Assembly: GCA_036362985.1 (NCBI GenBank)
Contig: JAYGXS010000002.1
Span: 91,628,500 to 91,692,499, forward strand
Length of the DNA: 64,000 bases
Direction: 5' to 3'
Source: Ligula intestinalis
Taxonomy: Eukaryota; Platyhelminthes; Cestoda; Diphyllobothriidea; Diphyllobothriidae
Part shown: positions 10,906-22,504 of the stretch, in pieces
Layout of the letters: the number at the start of each line of letters is the position of its first letter
How positions within the stretch are numbered: the first letter of the stretch is position 1
Position numbers and translations under genes: made by a program
The notes under the pieces: generated by a model
Seen by the model: the letters and a program-made list of their open reading frames with translations, nothing else
Database searches by the model: none
What the model was told of the DNA's origin: nothing

Positions 10906-11579
10906 AGAAAAAAAACGATCAAGTAATCATTATAAATGGTTTTTGCCGCTCCGTTATATAAAGGTGCGTCCACCTGCGAAGTATACTCCTACGTTACGAC
11001 AACTCTTGTGTGCTCAGCACAATTCCTTATGGCAGTTTAGTAAGCTGGGTTCAAATGAGAAATCGACACATTTGCATTAGGTGATCGAATTACCTTGTCT
11101 TCAACATGAAATAGACTAGCCTTCCAGCCTCTCAATCAAGGCAGCATTTTCGTAAGTATCAAATGGCTAAAGACATTGATAATCCAAAAAGCTGCTTGTC
11201 ATATAAGTTACCAAATTAGCAAAGTGTGCACTTAAATTCGCTTACAACCGCAAGTGTAAAAGTTCAGTCACGTGCAAATACAAAGATACTCGAACTGTCA
11301 GAAGATACGCAAGGGCAAGTGGATCCAAGCGGCCCATACATTTTTTGAATGCATCAGCTTCTTAAGCAGCTCCAGGGAACCAAACACGTCTAGCTTTCAT
11401 TTATCATGAAAATGAACGGTTCCCAACGAGACTAGTAACAGCTGTCGGGTTCAGCCAAGATCCAACGGTGCTGCAGATTTACGCTACATAAATCGTGCAG
11501 TGCATAAGGGTGGAGCATAGATGTTGATAAACAATAAAATAATTCGGTTTCAATAAAGGTCTGGTGGTAACAGCAGTTT
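10906..11579. other. No recognisable feature
   Basis: I see no ORF above background, no repeat match and no RNA signature here. Confidence 0.4.
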
Positions 11580-12120
11580 AAGTGGTCCACCTCATATATG
11601 TACCTATAGTCCCAGCATGAAGTTCTACGGAAACGTTGGTTACAAGGGTTTTATGGGTGGGAATTAAATAGGCATTGAAATAAACTTTAATAATTACTTT
11701 ATGCATTTTTATTGTAGTTAGAAATATTGTTGATTGGTATTTTTAGATTTTCATACTCTGTATTATCGTCTACCACATTGTGAAAAAATCCGATTAGAAA
11801 ACAGCACTTTTCTGGAAATTCCTGAACAAATAGAATGGTGGTTAGGGGGTCGTCGAATTCAACATACCTGAGGCCCAACTTACCGTTCTGGAGTTAGATT
11901 AGTATAGTCCAAGGCGCGAAGCGTCGCGCACACCGTCAGTTTACATGCGGAATAACTTAACCGCAGCGGCCGTGGGAAAAAATTCAACTAAATTTTTCCA
12001 CTTTCGACTTACTCTACAAATTTCTTTCACTGCCTATCCTATTTCCCAACCCCCAAAACCCGTTTCTGTGGGACCAAATGTTTGGACTATAGGTTTATGA
12101 GGTGCACTACTTAAACTAAT
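11580..12120 (-). mobile_element. MITE-like element, copy 1
   Basis: Terminal inverted repeats begin TGGTCCACCTCAT on the left and read TAGTGCACCTCAT from the right, with an inner block of the TCTACGGAAACG type next to a G/A-rich stretch. The interior shares 'gcgaagcgtcgcgcacacc' and 'gcggccgtggg' with 31303-31825 and 60300-60850, in opposite orientation. There is no ORF. The superfamily is not determined. Confidence 0.65.
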
Positions 12121-12359
12121 TTTGCTGGTCCGGTGTTGAAACAGACTTAGTTACCTTTCAGCAACCACAAAAAATAAAGTTCACAGAAAAACGACCCATA
12201 CTGTCTATAAATAAAGTTGATTAATAAGGCATCCTTGTAAACTTCAGGCCAAAGCTTCGTTAAACATGTTGACCAAACCAAAATTAATTAGTTGCTGCGA
12301 TGAACACGAGGGCTACAAACTATTGTAGGCGTTTTTTGCTTATAAATAGTGCGGCACTT

Positions 12360-12540
12360 CTGCTCTCTAATACCCTTTTCTGCAACCGTCTCTGACGATG
12401 AGTTCGCGGGAGATTCCCAAACGTCAGGCTACGTACACACTAAGATGTCCCTATGCGGCTGGCTAGAATAAGTCGATACATGCTCCTGTCTTCAGTGTTA
12501 CTATAACCTGCTTCCTACCATAATAAGCACTGGTCAAAAA
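12360..12540 (+). repeat. PLE pseudo-LTR relic with hammerhead motif
   Basis: CUGACGA (12392-12398) is intact. It is followed by a weak stem II, CAAA in place of GAAA, then CGUC and AGGC. Stem I GUCU/AGGC pairs. The downstream segment (TACATGCTCCTGT...CCTACCAT.ATAAGC) matches 13755-13815, so the two relics are one subfamily. The A-to-C change in GAAA should abolish catalysis. Confidence 0.5.
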
Positions 12541-12949
12541 GCGAAGTCAGATTGAAAGTGGGTCCTCTTTTTTGCGAACATTAAATCCGAATTGAATCAC
12601 AACAATTAAGCAAGATTGATCCTTTACTATCGGGTAGGATTACTGCAAAGCGGTCTGCATCACCTTTCAAAAAATGCCACTAGTAAATGCTGTGGAATGC
12701 GGCGATTTTTCTTCAAAAGCTGAATCTTGCTGTCCAGTCAAGTCGGATCACAGTAATTATCCTGGTGATGGACGTTTTTTTTTAAATAGTACCCAGCCTG
12801 ATTAATTCTTTGATAAGCTGTCCATTAACCACAATTTAATAGCGGTACGTTCTTCCGCTGGACCTTCGTGTTTGTGAATATCAACGGCCTGTGGGATATG
12901 AAGTAGTCTATCTAGGAATCTAAGATAGGAGTATTCCAAGTAAGAAGAA

Positions 12950-13140
12950 GACGACTCGATCGCTGAGACAATACTATCATTTGCCTGGCGTTTCGAGATC
13001 CGTCACGGATTCATCATCAGATGATGCTTATGTCTCTGATGATGAATCCGCGAGAGATTTCAAAATGCCAGGTGAATAAAAGTATCGTCCCAGCGATCGA
13101 GTCGCCTCCTTCTTCTCAATTACTTCCTGGGACTCACATT
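12950..13140. repeat. Head-to-head pair of PLE pseudo-LTR ends with hammerhead relics
   Basis: The minus copy 12952-13020 has CUGAUGA (13020-13014), GAAA (12994-12991) and GCC in place of GUC. The plus copy 13031-13140 has CUGAUGA (13036-13042) with CAAA for GAAA. Their cores meet at 13020/13030 and the CGATCGAGTC/TTC ends point outward on both sides. Both are probably inactive. Confidence 0.65.
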
Positions 13141-13629
13141 TTCGCTAGTATCCGAACTGTTAGAAACTAGTAAATAAGAACAAATTCGTTTACAAGTAAA
13201 AGTACGTCCCTATTCAACGTCTTATTCAAAGTTGTGTCAAGATAATTTCAAACCATATGTAACTGAGTAAAACTAAAAGCTGCTTTAATGTCACTACAAG
13301 TCCATCGCTCTTGCAGCAAGATTCCTCCTCTACTTAGAGACCATGTCGGAGAAGATATCGTGATGCTGTTGCTTCTGCCCTGCGCGCAACTTGAGTGTCA
13401 CTTACTCATACCAACATTTGAAGGGTATTTTGAGGTAGGAACAAAAAAGGAAGGGAAGAATCACGCTATAATCTACTCACCAGTGACATTCGGGAGCTAA
13501 GGAAACGTGTGTTGGATTTGCCAACGCGTTTAAGGAGAATGGGCAAAAAGCTCAACGCCAGAGGTTTCAAATGCTGTCCATCAGTGAGAAGAGACGGCCC
13601 ACTGTGATCATAGAGTTTGTAAATTTGTG

Positions 13630-13815
13630 TTTCTACAGTCAGTTCCTTACCTGTGACTGCCGCTGATGATGGATTCGAGTGAGAATCCGAGACGTCAGGC
13701 CGCAAAATACCACTTTCCAGCGATCACATTTTCTTACTCTGAGTAGCATAAGTCAACACATGCTCCTGTTATGCGTGTTACAAGATCCTGACTCCTACCA
13801 TTATAAGCGATATAT
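13630..13815 (+). repeat. PLE pseudo-LTR relic with hammerhead motif (GAGA core)
   Basis: CUGAUGA (13663-13669), a perfect 6-bp stem II GGAUUC/GAAUCC, GAGA (13689-13692) in place of GAAA, then CGUC and AGGC. One substitution in the conserved GAAA separates it from an intact core. The outer CCAGCGATC signature follows at about 13718. Confidence 0.55.
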
Positions 13816-13834
13816 CTCGTGAGAACCCCGAACC

Positions 13835-13965
13835 TGTCGTGTAATCCGGTGTAATCTGCCTGTACCTGATAATCTCCAACCCCCTACAAAAACACCCCAT
13901 ACTCGCAGGAAATCCCAAGTGTCCCATAGAATCACCACGTGAAGACGATAAATTTGAGTATTGGT
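13835..13965. repeat. Unclassified repeat, copy 1
   Basis: Matches 56800-56930: 'gtaatctgcctg', 'caaccccctacaa', 'ctcgcaggaaa.cccaagtgt', 'taccacgtgaag'. It is non-coding. 13966-14589 has no feature I can support. Confidence 0.55.
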
Positions 13966-14631
13966 GTATCAGTATGCACGAAAGTATTTGAGGTTATTTT
14001 CCTTGAAGATCAGCGGGTAAATTCGGGGCTTATTACAAACGAGGTTTTATTGAAGATTTTGTACTAATGTGGAATTACTTTGGTAGATAGTTAGCAGACA
14101 AGTTCATAGTCATGAGTAACAAAAAGAGGATACAATACATCTGCGCCCTAAAAGGGAAGCGACCCTTGACAAGATTCATTTACTGCAGTGTTCAGAAGAA
14201 TGGCACTGGTTCACATCTGCTCAACTAAGTGAGCTATATTCGCGTAAACAAACAACTCCATACCTACTTCTCGATAAGCATTTAAAAAAAAACTGTAAGT
14301 TGACGTTTCAGGTAATACAAAAGAGATGCGATGTAAACTGTTCAAACGACCTGCATGGTATCGAGACCTTGGTAAAAATGCCCAGCATACTAGGACTTCA
14401 ATAATGAAGTCGTAGGCAGAAGAATTTAAAGCACTTATGATGCAATAGCAAAGACACCGAATTCTCACATTATTGGAAGGCAGGAATGCGTTCGTCGTTT
14501 AGTGAATTGCTGACCTGTCAACCATTATTTCAGAGCCACATAGAACTGATGGAGCACTGTGGTGTTCACGGGTAGATACCGAAAACAGTCAAATATCTGG
14601 AGAAGAAGATGCGATCACTGGAACGAGGACT

Positions 14632-14692
14632 TTATTTTCCTGACGTTTCGGATTCCCTCGGGAATCCTTAATCACAGGTAGTCGAAAAACAG
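14632..14692 (-). ncRNA. Hammerhead relic in PLE1 3' pseudo-LTR
   Basis: On the minus strand GAAAC-GUC-AGG is intact (GAAA at 14649-14646). Stem II is a perfect 7-bp hairpin GGAUUCC/GGAAUCC with a 4-nt loop (14667-14650). The 5' core reads UGUGAUUAA instead of CUGAUGA, so catalysis is unlikely without the canonical core. The same degenerate core occurs at 17285-17335 (minus) and 17812-17860 (plus). Confidence 0.55.
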
Positions 14693-14740
14693 GCAAAAAC
14701 ATGCGCCGATAGGGTGATAAATGCACAGATAACACGGTAT

Positions 14741-15427
14741 TTATTGTTCGTAGCAGTCGACCGCATGCGTACTATAATTGTCAGTTCCTTTAGCCACCGC
14801 TTGAGGTCTTAATTGGTGTGGTGATGGCTCATTTATTATCACGGCATTCCTGTCAGCTTCAGATGCGGGGTTGATAATTGCGCAACAATTAGGCCCGCTG
14901 TCGTCAGAGTTGTCGTTGTGCCCAGTCCTTCCCACGTGACTGATTCTCTCGCTCAGGAAATGTCTCAGTACGCCGTATGGGAACGCCAAATCGTTGCGCT
15001 TGTTGATAGACTGGGGGCCGGACTCGAGCAGCTCGCGACTCACGCGGTTGTCACCTCTTGCGAGGATTTCGGCCTCGTCAAACTTGAAAATATGGCCGGG
15101 TCCCGTCGAGTGAACTGCAACCTGGGAATTAGGGTCTTTCTTCCTCACCACCGCTGCATGCTCGGCCATTTGCGTCCGGAGTAATCTCCCGGTTTCTCCG
15201 ACGTACTTGCTTTGTCCACAACTGCACCAGATTCGGTAAACGACTCCAGCCGTTTCCTGCCGTGGCAGTGGGTCTTTTGGCCTCATGACCCAGCGCCTGA
15301 TGGTTGCTTCTGGCCTGTGCGCAACTCCAACTCCAAGTGGGGTGAGGAGACGGCTGACCGCTTCCGAAACATTCTTCACGTTTGAAAGGATCCACCAAAC
15401 GTTTGGACCAGTTGGACTTGGCTTCTT
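14741..15427 (-). pseudogene. PLE1 GIY-YIG endonuclease domain
   Basis: A C-terminal GIY-YIG endonuclease in frame with the preceding RT segment after one stop codon. From a Met at 15379 (212 residues), the GIY-like strand VYRIWCSC is at residues 48-54, YVGETGRLLRTQMAEH (YIG strand plus catalytic Arg helix) at 59-74, the DEAEILARG segment at 101-109, the catalytic-Glu helix SRELLES at 114-120, and NKRND at 126-130. In PLEs this domain nicks the target DNA for priming. It shares high identity with 32238-32770, 36922-37152 and the inverted copy at 17396-17640. Confidence 0.88.
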
Positions 15428-15862
15428 CTATCGTTTGCGTGTGCATTGGTTGACAAAATTGCGCGGGTAACCATTTGCTCTCAGTACCCGTCGAACATAT
15501 TGTAATTCTGCAACTTTGTCGTCCACTTCGCTGCAGTGCGCTTCAACGCGCCGGAATAGCGCTCTTACGCAGCTGCGTTTGTGACCGATTGGTTGGTCGC
15601 TGCTGTACTTCAAGACTCGCATGGTGTTGGTTGCTTTTCTGAAAACTGAAGTTTTTAGGCCACCATCGTCTTTGTAGCAAAGGAGAACATCCAGGAAGGC
15701 CAGCTGGTTGTTTTCTTCTTCCTCCATCGTAAATTGAATGTCCGGGAAGACGGTGTTCAGACGTTCTTTGAATGTCAGCACCTGATCCCACTTAATAACG
15801 ACGAAGGTGTCTTCCACATACCGAACCCAGAATTTCGGTCTGTGGTGTTGGAAAACCACCGA
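15428..15862 (-). pseudogene. PLE1 RT motif C and thumb region (frame-shifted)
   Basis: This continues the RT after the frameshift. RYVEDTFVVIK (about 15826-15794) is RT motif C, where Y-V-D-D is usual in PLEs. The first catalytic Asp reads as Glu (GAA) here. LAFLDVLLCYKDDGG follows, and the thumb region ends at an in-frame TAG (15428-15430). Codons beyond the stop stay in the frame of the GIY-YIG part, so one substitution separates the two. Confidence 0.8.
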
Positions 15863-17235
15863 CTCCGACCGGAAATGGGCGAACCCATAGGCGTGCCCTT
15901 CACCTGCTGGTAGAATGTTCCGTTGAAGGTGAAGAACTTGAGGAGCTGGAGGACTTGGGTATGCCCGAGGCGATTATCCGTTTCGTCGTATTTCTCTCGT
16001 AGGAGTAGTCGGAGAGTCTCGACTGCCAGGTCCTGTGGAATAGAAGTTAAAAGGGACGTGACATCAAAGGAAACCATGATATCATTTGGCAGGAGGCTTA
16101 CCCCTTTAAGTTTCTCCAGGAATTGCGTTGACGACCTGACTGTTGTGGATGAATCAGCGGTCAAGAATTTGAGCCGTCGGAACAGCCACTTTGCCAGTGC
16201 GTAGGTTGGAGTTCCTTTGAGAGGTACGATTGGCCGGAGGGGAGCGCCCAACTTGTGCACCTTGGGTAGACCATAGAAGCGGACCAGGGCCGTTTCTTGC
16301 GCTCTCGCCATGCGTCGGTCGATTGGTGATATTGCACCTGAGTTCTCCATTGCCAACAGCGTTGTGTTGATTTCGCGTGTCAGCGTTTTCATGGGGTTGG
16401 ATTTGCACGGGACGTAGGACTGACGATCGTCCAACAAAGTTTGAGCTTTGTGAATGTAGTCTGTCCTGTCCAATACGACAGTTGACCGCCCCTTGTCCGC
16501 CGGCACGATAACGAGGTCATTGTCGGCTCTGAGTTCTTTCAGTGCCTTGCGTTCGAACTTGGAGAGAACGTCACGTGGTCGATGTGCCATGAGGAGGGAC
16601 GACACCTGATGACGTATGAGGTTTTTCGTTTCGTCCGTTGCTTCTGTTTGGCTCAGAATTGATTCTACAGCAGCAACCATATTGGCAGGTCTGGCATCAG
16701 TTGTGTTGAATGAGGCTCCATGCCTTAACACCTGCATTCGTTCTTCCGTCAGCTTTTTGGATGACAGGTTGTGCACCGATTTGTCATCTTTGGATGACTT
16801 TGGACGAGGCGGCTTGCGAAACTTAATTTTCAATGCTGCCTCTCGCTTCGCTTTGTGGTCGCGGGCTTGTTCGGCCACCCTCTGCTGGAGCAGTTGTGTG
16901 CCATTCTCACCCATGAACTCAAAGCACTTTGCCTTCTCTTCGTCGATCCTCTGACGGTACTTGCAAAGCCTCGCATGACAGTCTTGAAGGATCACTCGGA
17001 TCATATCTCTGACCTGCTCGAATACTTTGCGTCTTGCAGACTCTGTATTAACCGGAGGTCTTTTTGAAACACACTTCGGTAACACATTATTGTCGAGACA
17101 GCTGTGCAGGAATCTGATCTGCGCATAAGTAGATGACTCTCGAAGGGCAAATGTTTCCCACCGACGAGCCGACCGGAGCGCATAACGTCCGAAGAGATTG
17201 CCAATAGAGGAGAATATACGAGTTCCAGGCAGCAG
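15775..17235 (-). pseudogene. PLE1 N-terminal region and reverse transcriptase core
   Basis: This is the N-terminal half of a PLE polyprotein. A Lys/Arg-rich region (about 16700-17100) precedes the RT: ADKGRSTVVLDR (near 16480), FYGLPKVHK (near 16270), motif A-like SFDVTSLLTSIP (near 16070) and motif B-like KGTPMGSPISG (near 15890). These are signatures of the telomerase-related PLE reverse transcriptases. The open frame extends upstream to 17499, but its first about 35 residues are antisense of the inverted GIY-YIG copy, so that start is an artefact. The frame is lost near 15862, where motif C continues in another frame. Confidence 0.85.
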
Positions 17236-17395
17236 TTCAGAAGAAGAAGATGCGATCACTGGAACAAGGACTTTATTTTCCTGAAGTTTCGGATTCCCTC
17301 TGGAATCCTTAATCATAGGTAATCGAAGAACAGCCTGAGACATGCGCAGATAGAGTGATACATGCACAGATAACACGGTACTTATAGTTCGTAGC
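17236..17395 (-). repeat. PLE1 5' pseudo-LTR (sense copy)
   Basis: Nearly identical to 14600-14760 ('gaagaagatgcgatcactgg', 'ggactttattttcctga', 'acagataacacggta'). It carries the ribozyme hairpin, with AAACUUCAGG replacing AAACGUCAGG, so its cleavage triplet context is changed. It leads directly into the coding region. Confidence 0.75.
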
Positions 17396-17930
17396 GGCCA
17401 TATTTTCAAGTTTGACGAGGCCGAAATCCTCGCAAGAGGTGACAACCGCGTGAGTCGCGAGCTGCTCGAGTCCGGCCCCCAGTCTATCAACAAGCGCAAC
17501 GATTTGGCGTTCCCATACGGCGTACTGAGACATTTCCTGAGCGAGAGAATCAGTCACGTGGGAAGGACTGGGCGCAACGACAACTCTGACGACAGCGGGC
17601 CTAATTGTTGCGCAATTATCAACCCCGAATCTGAAGCTGACAGGAGTGCCGTGATAATAAATGAGCCATCACCGCACCAATTAAGACCTCAAGCGGTGGC
17701 TAAAGAAACTGACAATTATAGTACGCATGCGGTCGACCGCTATGAACAAGAAATACCGTGTTATCTGTGAATGTATCACCCTATCTGCGCATGTTTCAGA
17801 CTGTTCTTTGACTACCTGTGATTAAAAATTCCCGAGGGAATCCGAAACGTCAGGAAAATAAAGTCCTTGTTTCAGTGATCGTATCTTCTTCTTCTGAACT
17901 GCTGCCTGGAACTCATATATTCTCCTCTAT
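17396..17930 (+). mobile_element. Inverted 3'-end copy of PLE1 (GIY-YIG tail plus pseudo-LTR)
   Basis: Plus-strand copy of the last about 80 codons of the GIY-YIG domain, ending at a stop near 17767 (IFKFDEAEILARGDN..., RELLES, SINKRNDLAFPYG), then the pseudo-LTR with ribozyme relic and the outer TCTTCTTCTTC end. It is the mirror image of 14590-15100. The GIY-YIG segment is cut at the N-terminal side exactly where the sense pseudo-LTR begins. Confidence 0.85.
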
Positions 17931-18999
17931 AAGATTCAAAAATCTGACCATCTTCGTTTTTGCCAGTCTCCTTTTTAGTCGAATAGATCGAACCCGATGT
18001 CTTTAGGCTACTAACACAATTCAAAAAATGTTTTTTTTTTACCAAAAAGCGCAATGAAAATTTGGTCCTGATAAGGATATTATCTTCCACTTTAAGCATT
18101 TGTGCAAGGTTTCAATAGCCATTGACGGACGCAATCGATTCTTAAAAACCTATTCATATAGGGATTAAGGAATAATGACGTGTTTTAGCGGAAGCCTATT
18201 CATGTGCGTGAAATGACGGTGAACACGTACTTCCGACTTGTCAATACTCATGCTTTTAATGCCTTCATCAAGTATACGAAAAATACATGGCACAGCCTGA
18301 AGTCAAGTAAACGATTCTGCAAAAAAAGGAAGCATTGGAATGACCGCAGAAAGAAAAAAAGACGGAAATCAGGTCAGCTTAAGGTAGAGATACACAGAGT
18401 GGACAAAATAGGAGACGGAGAAGAGGATTGAGAGGAAAAATCGGCAACACCAACGTAACGAAGATAAAAATTTCAAAAATAGGCCAAAAAGCCCTCAAAG
18501 TACCCAGAAAAGGGGAAGCTGGTTGAGCACGGAGGTAGAGGAACCGAATGCAGTTGCTGCCGCTGCGGCTCCTTCGTTTCCATTAGCTGCACTTCTCAGC
18601 TCATTCCAAACGCCTCGCAGACCACCGCAAAGGGAACAGTAATGATGCAGCAGAACCTTAGCCCAAAGCCAAGGGAGACCAGAATGGCTGTTTCCGGCTT
18701 GTTGGCTGTCGTCCGAAGCCCCCCATGCTCCGACTCCAGATTTGCCTAAGATGCCATTAGAGGTCGCGCTCATGGATCATCCCCGTACCCGATCCATGAC
18801 CAATGCTCACAACTTATCCTTATTTCCTCCCCCTTCCCTCAGCGCAGGGACCTCTACACGCCGATCTCGCTATGCGGACGTCGTGAAAACGATGAGTAGT
18901 AATCGAAGGACCCTCAGGAACCCTGTAGTGGTCGCTGCCGGCCGACGCCCTCCATTGCTTTGCCCGGCGTAATTTTTAGGGCCAGCTGCCTCAAGGTCA
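17931..18999. other. No gene; SINE remnant near 18655-18720
   Basis: Mostly unrecognised. On the minus strand 18655-18720 resembles the SINE body (CCAACAAGCCGGAAACAGCC, TTCTGGTCTCCCTTG) with a destroyed ribozyme core. The ORFs here lack domain features. Confidence 0.45.
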
Positions 19000-19345
19000 T
19001 CCAATACCTCAGTCAGCGCTTACAGACGCACTGACCTACAGAGACTTGACCTTCTTCCACTTGGACACACACACGTGTGTCTAGGTTATCGCGGCTGCCC
19101 AGGCACCACTCGAACATGTACCTTTCTCCCCACCCTCGGCAGCCAGACATGACTTAGAACAACGGCGCTCCAGCGGAATGACGTGTACTCCGAGGTCAAA
19201 ACTCTTTCCATGCATTCTTCGTTCCTTTGTGTACACAATAAAATATTCCTACTATGCTGGCCTCCACTGACTTCTTCTTTAATAAGTAATCATGGTCTGA
19301 AGATCGCAGTTGCTTGGATTTAACTAACTTAACCCCCTGCCATAA
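19000..19345 (-). repeat. Interspersed repeat L, copy 2
   Basis: Opposite-strand copy of 2470-2990 (see there). It carries CACAATAAAATATTCC, a possible polyadenylation signal when read on the plus strand. 19346-21914 contains no feature I can support. 19803-19815 (ACAGGGTGTCCTG) resembles a DNA-transposon end, but I found no partner. Confidence 0.55.
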
Positions 19346-21914
19346 CCCTGTCTAACTGTACGATTTTCAGTATCCCTGCAATTGTAAAAGCCTAATGATG
19401 AATTGCTGAAAACATATGGTTGCCGAATAAATTTTCACCTTATCCTACGTTACTCTGATAAGAGCTAAAGCCGCAAGAAACAAAAGTAAGACAACGGTAT
19501 ACGAAGACACCTATAATGCAGATGGCCTTGAGCTAAATTCCACGAAGCTAGGGGGTTAGGGTCAAAGTTATATTTAGCTTTAGGACACGGATTTATGCCC
19601 CTTACCCTGAATTTAATGCAGGGTAGACTGTTTTACGGGGACTTCCTATTCCTGCGTCTTGCTGGATTGTAAATGGATATAAAAATAAAATTAATAAGGA
19701 TTGGAGGTAGACTAAAGTTCAGAATGTTCTGTCAATTTCCGATGGTAATATGCAAAGCAGTAGAAATCCATGATTGAATGACGCCATGCTGTAGACGGCT
19801 ATACAGGGTGTCCTGGCAAAAATGGCACAATACAATGTTACTTAGCGTATTTAAGTAGCATTAATTTTTATTCTAATTTCTTCGTCCCTTTGATGCGACC
19901 TGTCAGCCAGGTTCAGTGTGCCCGCGAATTCTAGGTGCTACGGTAGCTTCCAAAAAACAAGTCCTTGGGAATTATTTTATAAGCCAAGATAAGTTCCTAC
20001 GTTTGCTAACGTATTAACGCACATCACACTTTCCGGATAAGATCGGAGTCTTTTCTAGTTTGGTCGCCTGAAGCAGCACGCTGTAAAGGCATACTTTGTA
20101 ACCACGACCGCCGGGGTTCTGTGCCAAGTTGTAACAGAAGGCGAACGAAGATATCATAGATTTGACATGATCTGAAATTACCAATGTCGCTTTAATAGCC
20201 TACAACACTACTCTGGCATTTTCACAGCCCTATCGCACGGTAATGGCGATTTTAGATTGCTTTGTACTCATATGCCCCAGATCTTTTGGCAAAACTTATA
20301 TGGCAACTTTAGTGCTTTTCTGATAATATGGCCTCAAGGCTATCATCAGGATGGTAAGTGCTGAGACGTAGAGAGAGGACGGCAGATTTTTGAATATCGA
20401 AATCGGGTAACCATTACACAGACCGGGGTTGCGGACGATGTCAATTTTTAATACCAAACATCATCGGTTAGCATGAACTTTCAGAACTCAAGCTCATGAG
20501 GGCCTGAAGAGTGATCTCTGAGGACCAACAGTGTTCTTGTTCGACTAGCCCGATTGATTCTTTTCCAGACAGGCACAGGAATGACTTCGTCCGGCAGGTC
20601 ACGTAGAAGACGTCTTGGAAGGATGGCGAAGTCTTCATGGAAATCGACAAATAGAACGCCTAATTCGATATCCTTTTCTTGGGCTACAATCCAGACCTCC
20701 TGAGAAGTTAAATGATTTAAGAGGAAGGACCTTCAACGTCGACAACCACGTTGTACATTTTTTCTACAAAATTATACTATAGCATGTTGGACAGACACTT
20801 CCATTTTCTTGTAAGTAAGAAAAGCCAAACTTGTACTGTCTGCAACCATCCATTTGCGGCCTTTGTAATTTAAAGTAACTATTTTGGCTATTTTCAGCTC
20901 TGAACGCAACCTACCTGTTTACATTGACAGCTGGAGAAGAGACGAACGAAGTTTCATCAACTGTACGCCTAATTTATTAAGTAGCAATCCTGGTATTCCA
21001 GCCCATCCAAGCAATTTCTCCGCTATGATTCTACAGAATACCCCTCCTACGTCTTCGACAATCTTTTCGATCACGAAAATATCCGGTTTAATTTCCCATC
21101 TGGGTTGTCCTACCGTAAACGCCGACTGAAACATCATTTTATCTCATGCGTCCTATGCGATGATACCCTTCCGAGGCTACCCTTTGTGATGACCCGCGCC
21201 TGGCACTGCTAATTAAGTCGAACACCGAACCAAAGAACCCGTTAGAGTGAGACAGAGGGACGACCGGTTGGTCAGAGAGAGGGAGTTTACTGAGACAACC
21301 ACGGTACAGCAAGGCAAAGAAAATCCTTGTGTAACAGATGCCAACAAAATTAGGGCAACAAACGACTGTGAGCTTATCAGCTTTTGGCTATGGCGTGAGT
21401 GGCTGGAACTCGGCACCTTACATTCTGAATTATCGATTGATGTGACTGCAAGATTGTGTTTTCTGCCTGTGGCCAATCAATAGCCTGCTGTACGCGCGCC
21501 ACTTGCGCAGGCTATCTATCTGTTAGGCGTCTGCTAACAGAGTAACCATGGGAATGGGCGCATTCCCAGCATCGTTAAAGCACAAAATCTCGCCTTTATG
21601 AGTCCCCCTTCTGCGAATGTATTCGTAAATGCACTGCAAAATGCACTGGCATCTGCAATTCAAATTTGCCTGCGGCAGCCATTACGCTGCTCCTTACGCC
21701 AGGTAAATGATATGGCATTTTGAAACTGTAAGTAATTCTCCATAGACTTGGATAACCTTTTTGTTCTTTTCAATCTATAGATAATCTACAGTGGTTGCAA
21801 AGAGGAGCTTAGTATTTTCACAGGGCAACGACTTCGACAAAGTGCTCTACCAACCCTCCAATACACTAGTAGAAATTCTCAATGCCATTTATGCCAACCA
21901 ACCAAGGTTTACCA

Positions 21915-22037
21915 ATACAAGCAAAAATACGTGTCCCAGGAAGCAATTGCGAAGAAGACCCGGTCCCTGGGAAAATACGTTTATTGTCCCAGCGATCGAA
22001 TCTTCTTCTTCTTCTTCTTCTTCTTCATCTTCTTCTT
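21915..22037. repeat. Head-to-head PLE pseudo-LTR ends with (TTC)n
   Basis: 21918-21960 is the minus-strand outer end (GTCCCAGGAAGCAATTGCGAAGAAGAC). 21975-22037 is the plus-strand outer end (TTTATTGTCCCAGCGATCGAATC, then (TTC)n from about 22001). The ribozyme parts are missing from both. Confidence 0.6.
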
Positions 22038-22504
22038 AACCAAGGTTTCTTCGAAGCAGCACTAATCTCCATATCGTTTTCCCTGATATTTTTCTGGCTC
22101 GCGAGTTGTGGTCGCAAAGAAGACCAGAGAGAAGGCATGCCGGTGGACGCGATATGCTTGCCTAATCCATGTGGCGAATTTGAGTTTACCGCCCTAATGA
22201 CCCTTTTTCCCTACTGAAAGCGAGGTCCGGAGGTTCGCATACATCCAGCCTCACCGACATATTTGGTCTGTAGCATTCGGCCAGAAATAACTGAAATAGT
22301 ATAGTAACAGAGATTCAAAAATAGAATGTCGAAGGCAATACTTTTTCGCACGCTGCGTTGCGCAGTCAAAGTGGGAAGACCTTACCAGCTCTTAATCAAA
22401 AGTTGCATCTCGGGTAGCTAGCAACAGCCGAACGTACGAAACCAAGTAGAATAATGACCCGAGGACAAGACCACATACACAAAGGAGCAGCACAGCGCCT
22501 ATAT

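Larger units (their letters stand above)
14590..17930 (-). mobile_element. Penelope-like element (PLE1) with pseudo-LTRs and inverted 3' copy
   Basis: Read on the minus strand: an inverted partial copy of the 3' end (17930-17396), a sense pseudo-LTR with ribozyme relic (17395-17236), the RT/GIY-YIG coding region (about 17235-14741), and a 3' pseudo-LTR (14740-14590). The pseudo-LTRs at 14600-14760 and 17236-17395 match closely, and 17700-17900 is the same unit inverted. This direct-plus-inverted layout is characteristic of Penelope elements. The coding region carries one frameshift near 15862 and one stop at 15428-15430, so this copy is probably dead though fairly young. Confidence 0.9.

Noticed and set aside
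19800..19830. DNA transposon end (ACAGGGTGTCCTG)
   Set aside because: A single end without a matching inverted partner or target duplication.
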